The position numbers were made by a program, and so were the translations under genes. Below the pieces are notes generated by a model. It was not told the origin of the DNA and made no database searches. It saw only the letters and a program-made list of their open reading frames with translations. A stretch of 64,000 bases of DNA from Choristoneura fumiferana. Its lineage: Eukaryota; Arthropoda; Insecta; Lepidoptera; Tortricidae. Location of the stretch: NCBI RefSeq assembly GCF_025370935.1, contig NC_133481.1, forward strand, positions 8,913,708 through 8,977,707, given 5' to 3'. Of this stretch, positions 53,329 to 64,000 are shown piece after piece. Every line of letters begins with the position of its first letter. The first letter of the stretch is position 1.

Positions 53329-55970
53329 ATTTAGTCTTATTTGTGTTTAATGATAAAAGATTAAATTTTAGTCATTCAGAGATAACATCCATTAACATAT
53401 AAGTAGGCTACTTTTATCCCGATATAATGCATGGTTCCCGTGGGATCAAAAAGGTTCTAAACTACATACTAATTCTGCGCGAGCGAAGCTGCGGGCTAAA
53501 GCTAGTTTACTATCTTTATATATAAGTAGGTACAAGTATTTTAGTGACGACCGGATAGCCCTAATGCTAATGACTACGAAGCTTCAGGTCTCGCGACTCT
53601 CGCGACAATATTGCGAAGTAACTTTTCGGTAATATTCGGTTAATTTCGGCCAGACCATCCTTACTATTTTATCTTACGGACGGACACAGACAGACAGACA
53701 GACATGGCGAAACTATAAGGGTTCCGTTTTTGCCATTTTGGCTACGGAACCCTAAAAATGGTTATGTATTTTTTTTTGTAATGAACAAAAGCAATTATTC
53801 CATTATCGAATGTGTTTGAAGCGTGTGTAAATAAACAGGGCTCAGAAATTGGAGAGGTAAATCCTCAAGCAATGATTTCGGGCGGAAAACTAAGTAAAAC
53901 ATACCGTTTTTCCCCACATACTCCCCTCCACATCACAATACGGATGTAGTGCTATTTACATGACTGAGAGAACTTGTAGTGGTTAATAAACACTATGTAG
54001 GTTCTCTTCTCTATGAGAGATATACATTTCAAACTAGTTATGAGGATAAGAATTAATATTAAGTCTCACTTCACTCCGCATTTTCTTTTACTCAATTGAT
54101 GATAATTTTGTAAATTTCTCATCGTTTACGGGTAGGAGACACGAGTTACACAATTTCATGCACCATTATAATTGCATTTTTTTTTCCATATTTTATGTTG
54201 TTGATTTATTTTTATTGCATGCTGGAGCACCTTTTATAATATCATGGGACAATTGACACTATAAGTATACTATGGGATAAGTTCGCCTTTGTACTCTTTT
54301 GTTTTGTTGTTTTCTTTTTGTATTATTTTTGTGTTTTATGTAAAATAAAGTATTTACATACATACATACTATTGACCTAGTCCCATAGGTACTAAGCAAA
54401 GTTTTTGTATTATGGATACTATGGGCAACGGATAAATATACTTATATAGATAAATGCATACTGAAATACATACCTATTAAACGTCCAAGACCCGAGAACA
54501 AACATTCGTCTTATTCATACAAATATCTGCCCCGGCCTGGGTCGACCCCCCCCCCCCACTTTATTTTTATGATACGAGACCAGTCAATTAAAAGCTAAAA
54601 TCATCACTTGAAATTGGTGGGCATTTCATTGTATTTTTTTATTTTTTATTTTAATGGACGAATGCAGAACTGTTGATAAACAAAACAGAAGATAGGGGTT
54701 CGATTGTCATAAAATATAACGGATGAGAAAAGCAATTCAGTGTGTACAACAAATGAGAGACACTATACACTATATAGGTTTTCAGATTTTTTAACTGTTA
54801 AGTGTTTACATAATGGCAAAACCATTTTAACGTAGAAACTTACCCATCTATTATTGAAATCCTGGAGCCACGAAAGTCAAAAACGTGTGGTGTGTAGTGT
54901 ACCACTACACCACCTCCAAACTTTCATTTCCGGCGTAGTTTCCTAATATTATGTTCTCGAGACAGTTAGGTACCTACTTGTACTATTTTTTTACCCATCA
55001 TAAATTTTGGATTACTCGTAGTTTATACGGCCATTTCACTGTAAATTGAACTAATTAAGTAATGTATTAATTAGTACGGAATCTTACACTGCGCGTGGCT
55101 CGACACGCACTTGACCGGTATTCAAAAGGTATTCAATCACTAAACCACATTTAACCTGCCGGTCGTCCCATTGACCTTTCTCAAGCGTAACAGTTGACTA
55201 TCTGCCACAGAAAGTAAGTAGAACTATTAAACAGCCTTTAAATATACCTTAACCCAGTGATCGAGAAACTGTCACCAAACAAAACCATGACAAATCGATT
55301 GCTTTGATCTGAAAGGCAAGTAGGTATGTCACCGCAATCCAGAATTCAACAATTTCGGTACATGTAAGAAAAAGCCTGTTCTATTTCTGGTAGGTGCCTA
55401 ATATCGTTTCGCTGTGTGGGTTGTATTTGACGATGACACCTCGCAATGGATTTGATGGCTGCCGTCACGATCGCCGCCCTCAGGGACACATGAGGCACGG
55501 GACAGCCTGTCGCAGTCCGCTTTTAGGATATTAAACTACCTCATGACCTATGCATGAGAACGAATAAGCACTGTCATTAATTTGGTTAGATTTTTACCTG
55601 GAATTAACGTACCAATAATGTGGTCCTAAGAGGTCATTTATCCTGATCAGTATGGGTGTAAACTGTGAGACACGGCATTAAGCGACTAAATACCGTAATC
55701 AGTCTGAAGACCTAACATTTGTTTCTGTGAAAACTGTCACTGTTGCGCCTAGCACATCGCTCGCCGATGTCATTAAGCCTCAAAGTCTTAAGTATTACCT
55801 TAAACTTGCCCTCGAAACCAGAGGGGTCTATTGCGTAACAAATCAGACACTCGAGATCACAATCAAATGACAGTTTTCGCATACAAAAACTGTAATTTGA
55901 TCGTGATTGCGAGTATCAGAAACGTTAGGTTAGATTAGGTCTCAGTATTAAGTATGCTCTTTGTAGGTAC
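53329..55970. repeat. Duplicated segment, copy 2 (right part)
   Basis: Collinear with 16455-19088. Contains the same Helitron-like 3' end (53403-53508), GGGTTCCGT tail (53671-53758), minus-strand SINE with LINE-tail insertion (54238-54547), poly-C run and hairpin (about 55850-55910). No gene recognised. Similarity is lost for comparison at 'tttgtaggtacc', where copy 1 hits its gap. Confidence 0.9.
54238..54547 (-). mobile_element. Truncated SINE, minus (copy 2)
   Basis: Same headless SINE as 17379-17662, with a slightly longer inserted LINE tail (extra 'ttttgttttgttgttttctt'). Confidence 0.65.
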
Positions 55971-56885
55971 CCCGAGTGACTGGCACGAAAATTTTCCAAA
56001 AAAAAAAGGTTTTTTTTTTACAATTGTGTTTTTTTTTCTTTTTTGATAGAAGTACTTGTGGATAATCTAATCTTAGATCTTAAAGAGTGGCGTTAGTCAA
56101 TAATTTAGGAACGAAATAAATGACCATTAGTTTACTCTATTAAGACTCTATTAAATCAAATAGTATAGGTACATAATATTATTATTTGTCATATAAATTT
56201 GTTGGTAAAGTCCTATGGTGATGATACTCTCCAAAACCTCCAAAAAATAGTCGAATAACTATTATGTCCACCAATTCTAGGAAAGGTTTCAGGGACCAGC
56301 TTAAGAAATTAACCTCAATCTATAACCCCATTGCTTTAACACCGACCCCCAAAAAACTTCACCACTTCGACCTTTTTCCCCGGATATTGTTTTGGATGTC
56401 CTCGCGATAAGGGAACATTATCGGTTATCGTTACCGAGAGGTTTAATAAAAGTGCAAAACCTCTAAAACTTTTAGCAATCTTCCATAAAGATTCAGGACA
56501 CGACCGATGTAACATAAAAAATGCCTTAACTGTGCCAGAGGCTGTAAAGGTGCTCGGATATTTGGGACGGCCGCGCCTAGATGAGATTTCTCTTTATTTC
56601 CACGTATCTGTCCAATCTAACGAGAATCTACACGTTTCAATTGGTTTGTCTGGTTGCTAAGCAGCTAAGCTAACGGTATCTGATACTTACCTGGTAAAAC
56701 TGGTATACATTGATATTCTAGGAAATCTAATATCGGCCATTTTTTGTAAGTATTTATAATAAAATACTGATGGAATGAAAAAAGTTGCTTTATTATAAGT
56801 AATTAAAACAGCTATCGACCGCAGCTTCGTCTGCACCCTGCAGGAACTTATGCTTTACCGAAATAAAAAAAAAACATTAAAATTA
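55971..56885. other. No recognisable gene
   Basis: Poly-A/poly-T runs at 55995-56045. The rest is unrecognised, with no supported ORF. Confidence 0.4.
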
Positions 56886-57136
56886 AAAAAAAAACAGAAA
56901 ACCCGACTGTCTTTAAAACCAAAAGTAAGAAAATTATACTAGTGATCAAGCACTCTGTTAAGTACCTAGCTAATTTAAAGTTCAACAGTCGGGACCCATT
57001 ACAAATATTTTTTAAGCTGGTCTCTATTTAAATGGGTCCCGACTGTTGAACTTTAAATTAGCTACCTACTTAACAGAGTTAGACCACTAGAATTATTTTC
57101 TTCCTTTTAGTTTTTAAGGCAGTCGGGTTTTTTTTT
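56886..57136. mobile_element. Foldback MITE with ~120-bp arms
   Basis: The arms contain 'aacccgactg', 'actctgttaagtacctagct' and 'tttaaagttcaacagtcggg', with their reverse complements on the right, around a ~30-bp loop (about 57000-57030). Almost the whole element is one hairpin. Confidence 0.8.
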
Positions 57137-58090
57137 ATTTAACGTTTTATTTTATACTTTTTTTAATATTTCTGTGAAAATGGTAGATTAATAGTATTAT
57201 AACCCATATATATTTAGAACGGGCTTTTTTATATATAGCCTATGTCACTCCGACAGTTATGATGAATCCAATGATACTTCATATGTTAAAATCCGTCCAG
57301 CCGTTAAGGCTGCAGCGAGGACCAAAGTAATGGACATACCTACTTACATACCGGCCCACACACATACATACCCTCGAAACACGTAAAACTCCTGTGGGCA
57401 GTCGGGTAAAAAATAACTTATTTTCATCAAAAAGCAAAGTAATCTCTGTGTGTAAGGGATATTGTAGATTTCTATTAATTAAAAAAAAATAAGAAAAAAC
57501 CAACAAAGGTTACCTTTGTCTTAAATTATTATTGAAAAGTATTAAAAAATTAGTCAAGTACTATGCGGAGGTTCATATCAATGCACTTATACCAATTACT
57601 TTGTTTCCCCGTAGCCAGAAGTCAAGATTAAATAAAGCAATAATAATAATATTTCATATTAATTAATTTCAACAAGCCTAAGCATATTAACAGCTTTAGC
57701 AAGAAACTTTGGCTTAATAGGAATTAAACATCTCTCGTTATTTAATAGACCCCGCTTATTTAAGAATATTAATCAGCCTTAGCCGAATCCGTACTATTCG
57801 TGTTAATTTTGTACCTAAAATTAAGCAACATAATCACTGTTTCACAAAAGCACCTACTGTACTTATATATATTTGATCTTCGAGTAGGTAAACAGATACA
57901 TACATATATATTGTATAAAATACAGACATGTGATTACCATTAAAGAATTTATAGATTTATTTTTAGAATTTTTGTTTTTGATGAAAAACTGTTATAGTAC
58001 CTAACAAAAATTTTAAACGGCATAAATAACAGTAGGTAAAACTTGATAAATAGAATACGGCGTTATTTTTTGCTGACATCCGTATTCATG
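57137..58090. other. No recognisable gene; faint LINE/Helitron-type debris
   Basis: 57285-57420 has 'aaaatccgtccagccgtta' and 'acatacatacc' motifs common in lepidopteran repeats. No coding sequence is supported. Confidence 0.4.
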
Positions 58091-58370
58091 TAGTGAGGTG
58101 GTAGGACCTTGTGCAAGGTCCGCCCGAATTGCTACCACCATCTTGCTCGCTAATTCTGCCGTGAAGCAGCAGTGCTTGCACTGCTGTGTTTCGGTGTGGA
58201 GAGTAAGACAGCCGGTGAAATGACTGGTACTTGGGGTTTCCCATCTTAGGCCCCTAGGTTGGCAACGCATCTGAAATCCCCCTGGTGTTGCAGGTGTCTA
58301 TGGACGGTGGTGATCTCTTACCGTCAGGACCCACTTGTTCGTTTTCCATCCAGTGAAATAAATAAAAAAA
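58091..58370 (+). repeat. LINE 3' end, longer copy
   Basis: 'ggtggtaggaccttgtgcaa', 'gccgtgaagcagcagtgctt', 'cgtgtggagagtaagacagc'-type blocks and the 'ggtggtgatctcttaccgtc...' terminus, followed by AAATAAATAAAAAAA. Confidence 0.75.
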
Positions 58371-58406
58371 GTCACAGAGTAGCAAGGTAATTCGTTTTAG
58401 TTCAGT

Positions 58407-58766
58407 TTAGTTCTTAAAATCCCAAGCAACCTTGTTTTTGAACGAACCACGGATATATCTTTTAAATTCTGGTATGAGTGTAACGGACAGATCGTCGAAT
58501 GCATATTTGATGTATAAATAAGGGCGTAGGTGGGTGAAGGGTGACCTTTGCAATGTGCCGGAGCGTACGGCTTTACGCCCCACGAGGGGCTTGCTGGCTA
58601 TTATTCTATTGAATTGTTCAGAGTGCTCGAACAATTTTGTACGACGGAAAGCGACCTCCGTTGTGTGAAATAAGCGCATCGATATACACATCTTAATGAA
58701 GAGGCGTGTTTTAATTAAATTAATATTTTGTGTAAAATATAAAGTTGCGGCGTTGGGTTTGAACAA
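58407..58766 (-). CDS. Unrecognised 119-codon ORF, possibly a transposon remnant
   Basis: An open minus-strand frame from Met to stop. The C-terminal stretch 'LIPEFKRYIRGSFKNKVAW' has the feel of a LINE ORF2 C-terminus, and it lies next to a LINE 3' end (in the opposite orientation). I see no catalytic motif and no splice-supported neighbours. It may be a LINE remnant or a chance frame. Confidence 0.25.
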   Translation of the reverse strand: MFKPNAATLYFTQNINLIKTRLFIKMCISMRLFHTTEVAFRRTKLFEHSEQFNRIIASKPLVGRKAVRSGTLQRSPFTHLRPYLYIKYAFDDLSVTLIPEFKRYIRGSFKNKVAWDFKN

Positions 58767-58974
58767 ACTTCTAAACTAATAACTTTAATAGAAAATGATC
58801 GGTTATGCGCTATAATGAGAAATTCTTTATCCAATTTACAATGATCACTTTTTAACTATTGCATATTTATTAGTAAGAAGGTAGAGACGATACCTATTAA
58901 AAGTCTTCTTGCATCAGACAGGGATAAGATAGGTAGGTACTTACGGCAAATAATAAATTCGCTATTCTTACCCA

Positions 58975-59450
58975 TATTTATATAAAATTATAAATGCGAA
59001 GGTAACTCTGTTTAGCTTAGGTAGGTACCTGTGTGTTATCTCTAAACGGTTATGATGCTCCCACATTGGCTGTTATAAATGTTATATATGTACCTATAAA
59101 GTTATAAAACAAGATAACATTGTCTAACACTTTATCACTTTTATTACTTGTTAAGTAGATGTTTTAAATGCTCCCATCGGTATGAAAATGCTATATAACA
59201 CCATATAAAAACTGCATATGAAATTCGTTGTACAGGTAACATTTTTAAAGTTATATCATGATAACAATGTACAACATTTGTTACAATTTGTTATACAATG
59301 TTTATATCAGCGAATGTGGGAGCACTATTAAACTGGTAAGGGCAGAGGATATCTAGATCGTTTTTATCTCGGAAAATTACATAGTTCCTGATGGATAGCG
59401 ATAAACGTATTCTTCGCGCACTGAATCGCGGGCAACCGCTAGTATTTTTT
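58975..59450 (+). mobile_element. Helitron-like repeat split by a MITE
   Basis: The 5' part 'aaaattataaatgcgaaggta...' and the 3' part '...tttttatctcggaaaa...gaatcgcgggcaaccgctag' (CTAG end) belong to the 4976-5170 family. They are separated by the insertion at 59053-59327. Confidence 0.6.
59053..59327. mobile_element. PIF/Harbinger-like MITE
   Basis: Inverted ends TGATGCTCCCACATTGGCTG and TAGTGCTCCCACATTCGCTG (read inward), with TTA duplicated at 59050-59052 and 59328-59330. A 3-bp TTA target is typical of PIF/Harbinger. Interior AT-rich, non-coding, 275 bp. Confidence 0.7.
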
Positions 59451-60560
59451 ATTTATGAAAAAGCCGATCATTTGTAAAATGCCATCAATTTGCAGCCAAT
59501 GTAGCATAATGGTAAACACGTTTGTTTTTGCCCTATCCATAAGTCAAGGGTGAAGCGGTAACCAGCTTATAAAGGCCCTATCAAGAGGCACTAATTTATT
59601 ATGTTAACGAGACACTGCCTACGACGTTGATGGATTACGCTTTTTTCTCCCTTGCATAAACGTGAGGACCGGGAGAAATGCGTAAAAAAAGGACCAATAA
59701 CAGTGTATGCAAAACTTGAGCATCTCCGTCATAAAATATTAGGTTATTGAAATTTTCCAGCCAGCGGAGCGGAGTAGACGAAACTGCGAATACGGCTTTT
59801 TCTTTGGCAAAATCTGTGTGGAGAATGCATGAATTTGAAACTTTTACGTTTCAATTGCAAATTGAAAATCATGATTGAGTTTTAGACGCGAAGTTCTGGC
59901 TGGGTGTTCGGACCGTTTCAACAAGTTACACGGGACTGTTATATTTTGATGACATTACATTTCAAATACCAGAGTCCTAGCTATTTCCCTCTCGTCTGGG
60001 TATACCAAAGTAAGTATACTTACTTATCAAGAACTTTCCTGACAATCTTGTTCAACCTTTTTTGAACAAGTAAAGACTGCACGTATGATCTGGTGTATCT
60101 TTGTAATTAGTGGTTATAAAACTACAGAATAAAAATGGAATCATAATAAAAAGTTAAGGCATCTGTGAGTTTAAGCTTTATATATTTCACTGTGCCTAAA
60201 TTATTTTGTACAATGTCTTCTGACGGTCTTTACTAGGATTACCTAGTGCAGTGTATAGGTTAATATAGTGTAGTGTATATGTTTAAATAGGACAGTCCAC
60301 TTTTATATTTTTCAATAATAATAAGTAGGTATATTTTTCACATATCGGTGCTCTTTAGAATCTAACTTACAAGAAAATTACGAATACCTTCCCTACTTCA
60401 TTGGATGAAGGAAATACCAAATCATATTATGCAAATTTTTGAACAATAAGTAGGTATATTATTTATTTTATTTAAATGTTTTCTAAGTCAAAAATACGCA
60501 AGTGGTAATATTTCACAAATTTACTCAAAAATATTCTTAAAAGTACCTATTCACTTACAT
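59451..60560. other. No recognisable gene; 3' flank of zinc-finger gene
   Basis: About 59505-59570 has an A-box-like 'tagcataatggtaaacacg' but no B box. The ~500 bp after the zinc-finger stop codon may include its 3' UTR. Confidence 0.4.
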
Positions 60561-61034
60561 TCAAATACACAGTTCGATTTTTTTATCCTTATGCTGCGCA
60601 GCGCAATGGGTCTCCAGCAGTTTCCTAGTGTGAAACGTTCGGATACAGTAATCACATTTATACCTGCGAATCCCAGTGTGGACACTCCGATGGACCTTCA
60701 ACTGATTGGAGCTTGCGAAGCTTTTCTCACAGAGTTGACACTTAAATGGCATTATGCCGGTATGCTGCCTCATATGAATTTTTAACTGGCTCTTCGCTTT
60801 GTATTTATTCCCGCAAATTTCACAGCTGAAAGGTCTTTCGTCGCTGTGCCAGAATAGATGGTTTTTCATGGTTACTTCTGTTGGAAACTTCTTGGGACAC
60901 ACTGGACAGTTGAAAAGTTTCTCTTTAGCTTCGTATTTCAAATGTTTTTGTAAATTAAATTCGGATTTGAATGTCTTGTTGCAATGAGAACATTTGACTG
61001 ATTCGTAGGTCTTGTGACGGTTACTAACGTGGCT
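60561..61034 (-). CDS. Zinc-finger gene, last exon (fingers 8-12)
   Basis: The acceptor TTTTCAG precedes the exon and it ends at TGA (60561-60563). Five finger units: CSHCNKTFKSEFNLQKHLKYE (second zinc-binding His missing, Glu instead), CPVC...H-x3-H, CEIC...H-x3-H, CQLC...H-x3-H and CDYC...H-x4-H. The basic tail ends KDKKIELCI. Confidence 0.9.
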   Translation of the reverse strand, partial: SHVSNRHKTYESVKCSHCNKTFKSEFNLQKHLKYEAKEKLFNCPVCPKKFPTEVTMKNHLFWHSDERPFSCEICGNKYKAKSQLKIHMRQHTGIMPFKCQLCEKSFASSNQLKVHRSVHTGIRRYKCDYCIRTFHTRKLLETHCAAQHKDKKIELCI

Positions 61035-63932
61035 CTGAAAAGAGAAATAAAATTTGTTTACCTTTTACAAAGGCATTAAGAAAACAAAGAGCTGGGCATA
61101 CGCAGTATCAAAAGAACCGCGAGGTTGCGTCTACATTTTGGAAAAGGAAAGGATAAACGAAGATTTTTTTCCAAAATAAGCTGGTTTTATTTTCGTCATG
61201 TAAAACCTATGCCTATTGCAATCAATGATAAGAATTCAATGATCGAATCAAAAATGGTAAAACGAAATGAAATCAAAAATAATGTAAGTACCTAAGTATT
61301 TTTTGTGCCTCTAGTTTACCGTTCGTGTTTTTCTAACTAGAGGGGTGAATTAAATGAAAGAAAAACTATTGACTGAATGAAATTGAAAAGATATCGTTTA
61401 ATTACCTACTTATAGGTAACCTACCTTTAAATTAAAAAGTCGCTTGAATCCTCTGCCACAAATTTCGCAGATATACTTATCAAAATCAGCGTGGTTCATC
61501 AAATGTTCTTTAATGCCATGCCTAAATAAAAACCTGCAATAAAAAAAGGTATTTACACTTTTAATATAAAATAATAGCTAGCAGGCACTGCCAAAATTTG
61601 GTAGCAGTCAATCACAATTACGATCACAATCGTCAATGGCTAAACATCTTATCTCGTTCATAAATTATTCGCAATTGCGCGGCTATTTGAACCCAGGAAA
61701 TCTTTCGAGAAAATCTTGAGGCTGACAACCGGCAGTGAATGCAAAAAACTTAGTCACATGAACTTACTTTTTACCGCAAATGTCACAAATATATCTATCA
61801 ACTTTATGCCACCGATTGTGGTTTCGCCAAGTCTTGTACGATTTGAATGATTTGTTACACATTGAACAATTCAGACCCGGCTTGTTTAAATGCACTGTTC
61901 TGTAATGATATTCGATGAAAGAACAAGAACGCGTAGTTTTGTCGCAGAGATGGCAAAAAATCTTTGGCTTTATATCCTTTGGTTGATGTGAATATCTGAA
62001 AGAAAGAAACTACATGAAAGAAAAAAAGTACATGTTTAATGATGGATGTACATCTAATAACGCTTGATTCAATAATAATTATTAATTACTTAATGAACTA
62101 CAACAATTACTTTGCTCACCCGCAACAGGCCGCGACCTTATGATAGCTACGTTTACGCAAGATACTTATGCGTGTTGATGCAGTTCCTCCACATTCACAC
62201 TGTAAGAACACACACAAATCACATAAACCCATCTATCACCTCCACCGGACATTACATTATTTTAATCGTAAGGTCGCGGGTGACCAAAGTAATTGTTTTA
62301 GTTCATTGATATGGGCCTCCGCAAAGTAACGCCTGATTCAAAAAAATATTAATTACTTTTTAATCCTGTAAGTAAATGTTATCTAATTTTACTTTTACTT
62401 TGTTAGTTTGGACATTAGGTATCAACACTTCGTAATGTATTTTTACTGACCTACCTATGTGAAACCATGCTTGCAAAATCTTTTCCAACAAAGTCACAAC
62501 TTCTACAACTCAAGTCATTGCTGAGTGCATGGATATCCAAATGCTGTTTCATTGAATCTTGCTCGGATGAAAAATCGCACAGCCCTTAAAATAATGCATG
62601 TTTATAGGAAATTGGAAACAATGTCATTGGACTTTGAAATAATCAAACGGTATGAATAAAATTTAAGCTCTTGTGAGACATATTGATAAAAATTACTAAA
62701 TTAAACAGTTCAACTCACTGGCTCAATCACTCACACTAACACACTCGGTTCAGCGCTACCATTGTGAATATACTGAAAAAGATCTTCCTTAAAGATCGAA
62801 ACTTGTAGTTCCTGGCTTTAACTTGAGTTGAACCGTTGAATTTAATAATAGGTTGAATAAAACAACAAACTAATATTTACCACAGTACATGACTTCACTT
62901 TTATTTTTAATGCTTGCTTGCTTTTTAATTCTTCCTAAGCAAGTTTTTGAATGTAATTTCAACCACTTACTGTTTTCTGAAACAAAAGGATACATGTAAA
63001 TTAAGCAAACAAAATACATACTCGTATTGTATAAAGTAAAACTTACTGTATTTTTTTTGGCATTTAGAACAGCTCCATTTTTTGGTGTGGCCACTGGTAA
63101 TTCCTTTTTTTCTGATTTTAGTATGAGAATTTATATATGACTTATTCTCATAAAAATTATGTTGATTTAATAACCCATCATCCCTATCAGACAAGTCATT
63201 CTCGTCTTTGAGTTTATCAATTTCTTCATTTTGGTCATGAATGTTATTATTGTCTTTTGTATAGTGTAGGTCGGCCATGGCATCGTTTTCAGCAGTAAAA
63301 GGTTCAAAGCCTTCAACCTTTATATCAGTAACATTTACAGAATATTTCTAAAAAACAAGAAACAATTATGAGGCGGCTATAGTTTCTATTGCTCGGTAAA
63401 TCATTTAAGAGACTTTCAAGCCCTACAGTTTTCTCGAAATTCAAAAATTCATAATAAAAAAGTGCGCAAATGGCTCCTCTAGGTACGAGTCTTCTTTTTT
63501 AATTCAGGAACATTATTGGCAGATCTATACAGGGTGTAACATTCATATCGATCAGTATGGGAAAGTCTGAAACTATAAGACATACAATAATCTATTTAAA
63601 AAAAAACTTACATTCAGCTTGGGAATCGAACCACGATGTTTTGAAAAATAAAACTTAATTATTAAAGAATATGAAATACAATGCATTTTATTAATTCTAG
63701 ATACCGTGTTTCATAATAACATTTATTGAATTTGTTATTGGGTTTGACCAGGGAACCCTTGATTAAGAATAACATATCCTAGAAAAGCCAAATAACAACT
63801 TACTGCATCATTCAACAGAATAGAACACCAGAACTCTTCAGATTTCTGACATTGCTTCTTGAACTCTGCATAGCATTTAACAAGATCAGCACACTTGGAA
63901 CATAACAACTGGGAACCAATTTCTGATTTTAC
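60561..63932 (-). CDS. ZAD/C2H2 zinc-finger protein, spliced, 5' end outside the window
   Basis: Seven exons read on the minus strand in one continuous frame: 63804-63932, 63047-63347, 62881-62976, 62455-62584, 61768-61995, 61425-61533 and 60561-61034. All have AG/GT borders and compatible phases, giving 488 visible residues. The first visible exon is the C-terminal half of a ZAD (LLCSKCADLVKCYAEFKKQC), an arthropod zinc-finger-associated dimerisation domain. An acidic, Asn-rich linker follows, then about 12 zinc fingers. The last four fingers have partial TGEKP-like linkers (HTGIMPFKC, HTGIRRYKC). ZAD-C2H2 proteins are nuclear DNA-binding proteins, many acting in transcription or chromatin. 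The target is unknown. The only TE seen in its introns is a foldback at 62095-62314. The start codon and first ZAD Cys pair lie beyond 64000. Confidence 0.9.
61425..61533 (-). CDS. Zinc-finger gene, internal exon (end of finger 6, start of finger 7)
   Basis: 109 bp with acceptor TTGCAG and donor GTAGGT. Encodes FLFRHGIKEHLMNH and YICEICGRGFKRLFNLK; phase joins both neighbours without a frame break. Confidence 0.9.
61768..61995 (-). CDS. Zinc-finger gene, internal exon (fingers 4, 5 and start of 6)
   Basis: 228 bp with acceptor TTTCAG and donor GTAAGT. Encodes CHLCDKTTRSCSFIEYHYR-x2-H, CSMCNKSFKSYKTWRNHNRW-H and CDICGKK. The start completes the second His of finger 3. Confidence 0.9.
62095..62314. 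mobile_element. Foldback element, copy with inverted interior (in intron)
   Basis: Ends and right flank match 26720-26940 (ctcacccgc...gcgaccttatga; cgtaaggtcgcgggtga...gttttagttcattgatatgg), but the interior is reversed relative to that copy. It carries a small extra 'aacaggcc' in the left arm. Confidence 0.8.
62455..62584 (-). CDS. Zinc-finger gene, internal exon (end of finger 2, finger 3)
   Basis: 130 bp with acceptor TTTTAAG and donor GTAGGT. Encodes LCDFSSEQDSMKQHLDIH and CRSCDFVGKDFASMVSH. Confidence 0.9.
62881..62976 (-). CDS. Zinc-finger gene, internal exon (end of finger 1, start of finger 2)
   Basis: 96 bp with acceptor GTTTCAG and donor GTAAAT. Encodes NSKWLKLHSKTC, which gives finger 1 a Cys as fourth ligand (C2HC), a basic linker and MYCG opening finger 2. 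Confidence 0.85.
63047..63347 (-). CDS. Zinc-finger gene, linker exon
   Basis: 301 bp with acceptor TTTTTAG and donor GTAAGT. Encodes the acidic/Asn-rich linker (VTDIKVEGFEP, with an IKVE motif resembling a SUMOylation consensus) and the first Cys pair of finger 1, CSKC. Confidence 0.9.
63804..63932 (-). CDS. Zinc-finger gene, ZAD exon (C-terminal half)
   Basis: 129 bp, phase 0 at both ends, acceptor TTCTACAG and donor GTAAGT. Encodes 43 residues with the second ZAD Cys pair (CSKC) and the long amphipathic helix (YAEFKKQCQKSEEFW). Confidence 0.85.
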
Positions 63933-64000
63933 CTGTAGAAAAGAAGACTACCTAAATCAAGGGTCGGCAATAGGCGGACCGTAGAAGGCTTAGCCTCGGA

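Noticed and set aside
59500..59575. Possible tRNA or SINE head (tagcataatggtaaacacg)
   Set aside because: No B box or T-arm follows.

Overview
The window looks like AT-rich nuclear DNA from a moth or butterfly (Lepidoptera). I infer this from the repeats: tRNA-derived SINEs ending in GATGATGATG, dispersed repeats ending in a GGGTTCCGT...ACGGAACCC hairpin, Helitrons beginning TCTATCTATATAAAT and ending CTAG, and LINE 3' ends closing with 'cccacttgctcgtttgccatccagt' plus poly(A). There is also an insect-style ZAD/C2H2 zinc-finger gene. Three assembly gaps (runs of N) lie at 19089-19188, 33515-33614 and 50124-51069.

Layout. 1-5.6 kb: old SINE, LINE, MITE and Helitron-like debris, with a TTCCGA-rich foldback-like block and a cluster of TATCGATA palindromes. 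5.6-19.1 kb: copy 1 of a 3.7 kb duplicated segment (LINE 3' fragment plus flank). It is split by a degenerate minus-strand Ty3/gypsy element (6682-16454). The left LTR of that element is itself interrupted by an intact plus-strand gypsy element (6945-11177) with identical LTRs and one 1284-codon gag-pol ORF. The outer element carries an unusual array of nine covarying hairpins (11566-11822). 20.9-29 kb: foldback and TIR elements, a long inverted repeat, and a Helitron with a truncated Rep/helicase N-terminus and a 1.2 kb minisatellite, nested in a TIR element that also holds a THAP-like fragment. 30.5-37 kb: large copies of the GGGTTCCG family. 39.4-46.4 kb: a CCGT/CCAT satellite split by an LTR retrotransposon (40392-46047) that has lost most of gag-pol and holds a decayed LINE plus a dimeric 49-bp satellite, itself split by a SINE. 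51.4-56 kb: copy 2 of the duplication, without the gypsy elements but with its own 770-bp TIR insertion. 56.9-59.5 kb: further MITE, LINE and Helitron debris.

The only convincing host gene is on the minus strand at the right edge (60561-63932). It is the 3' portion of a ZAD + C2H2 zinc-finger protein in seven phase-consistent exons, probably a DNA-binding regulator; its 5' end lies beyond the window. The rest is a transposon graveyard whose nested insertions can be ordered because several uninserted (empty) sites are present in the window itself.
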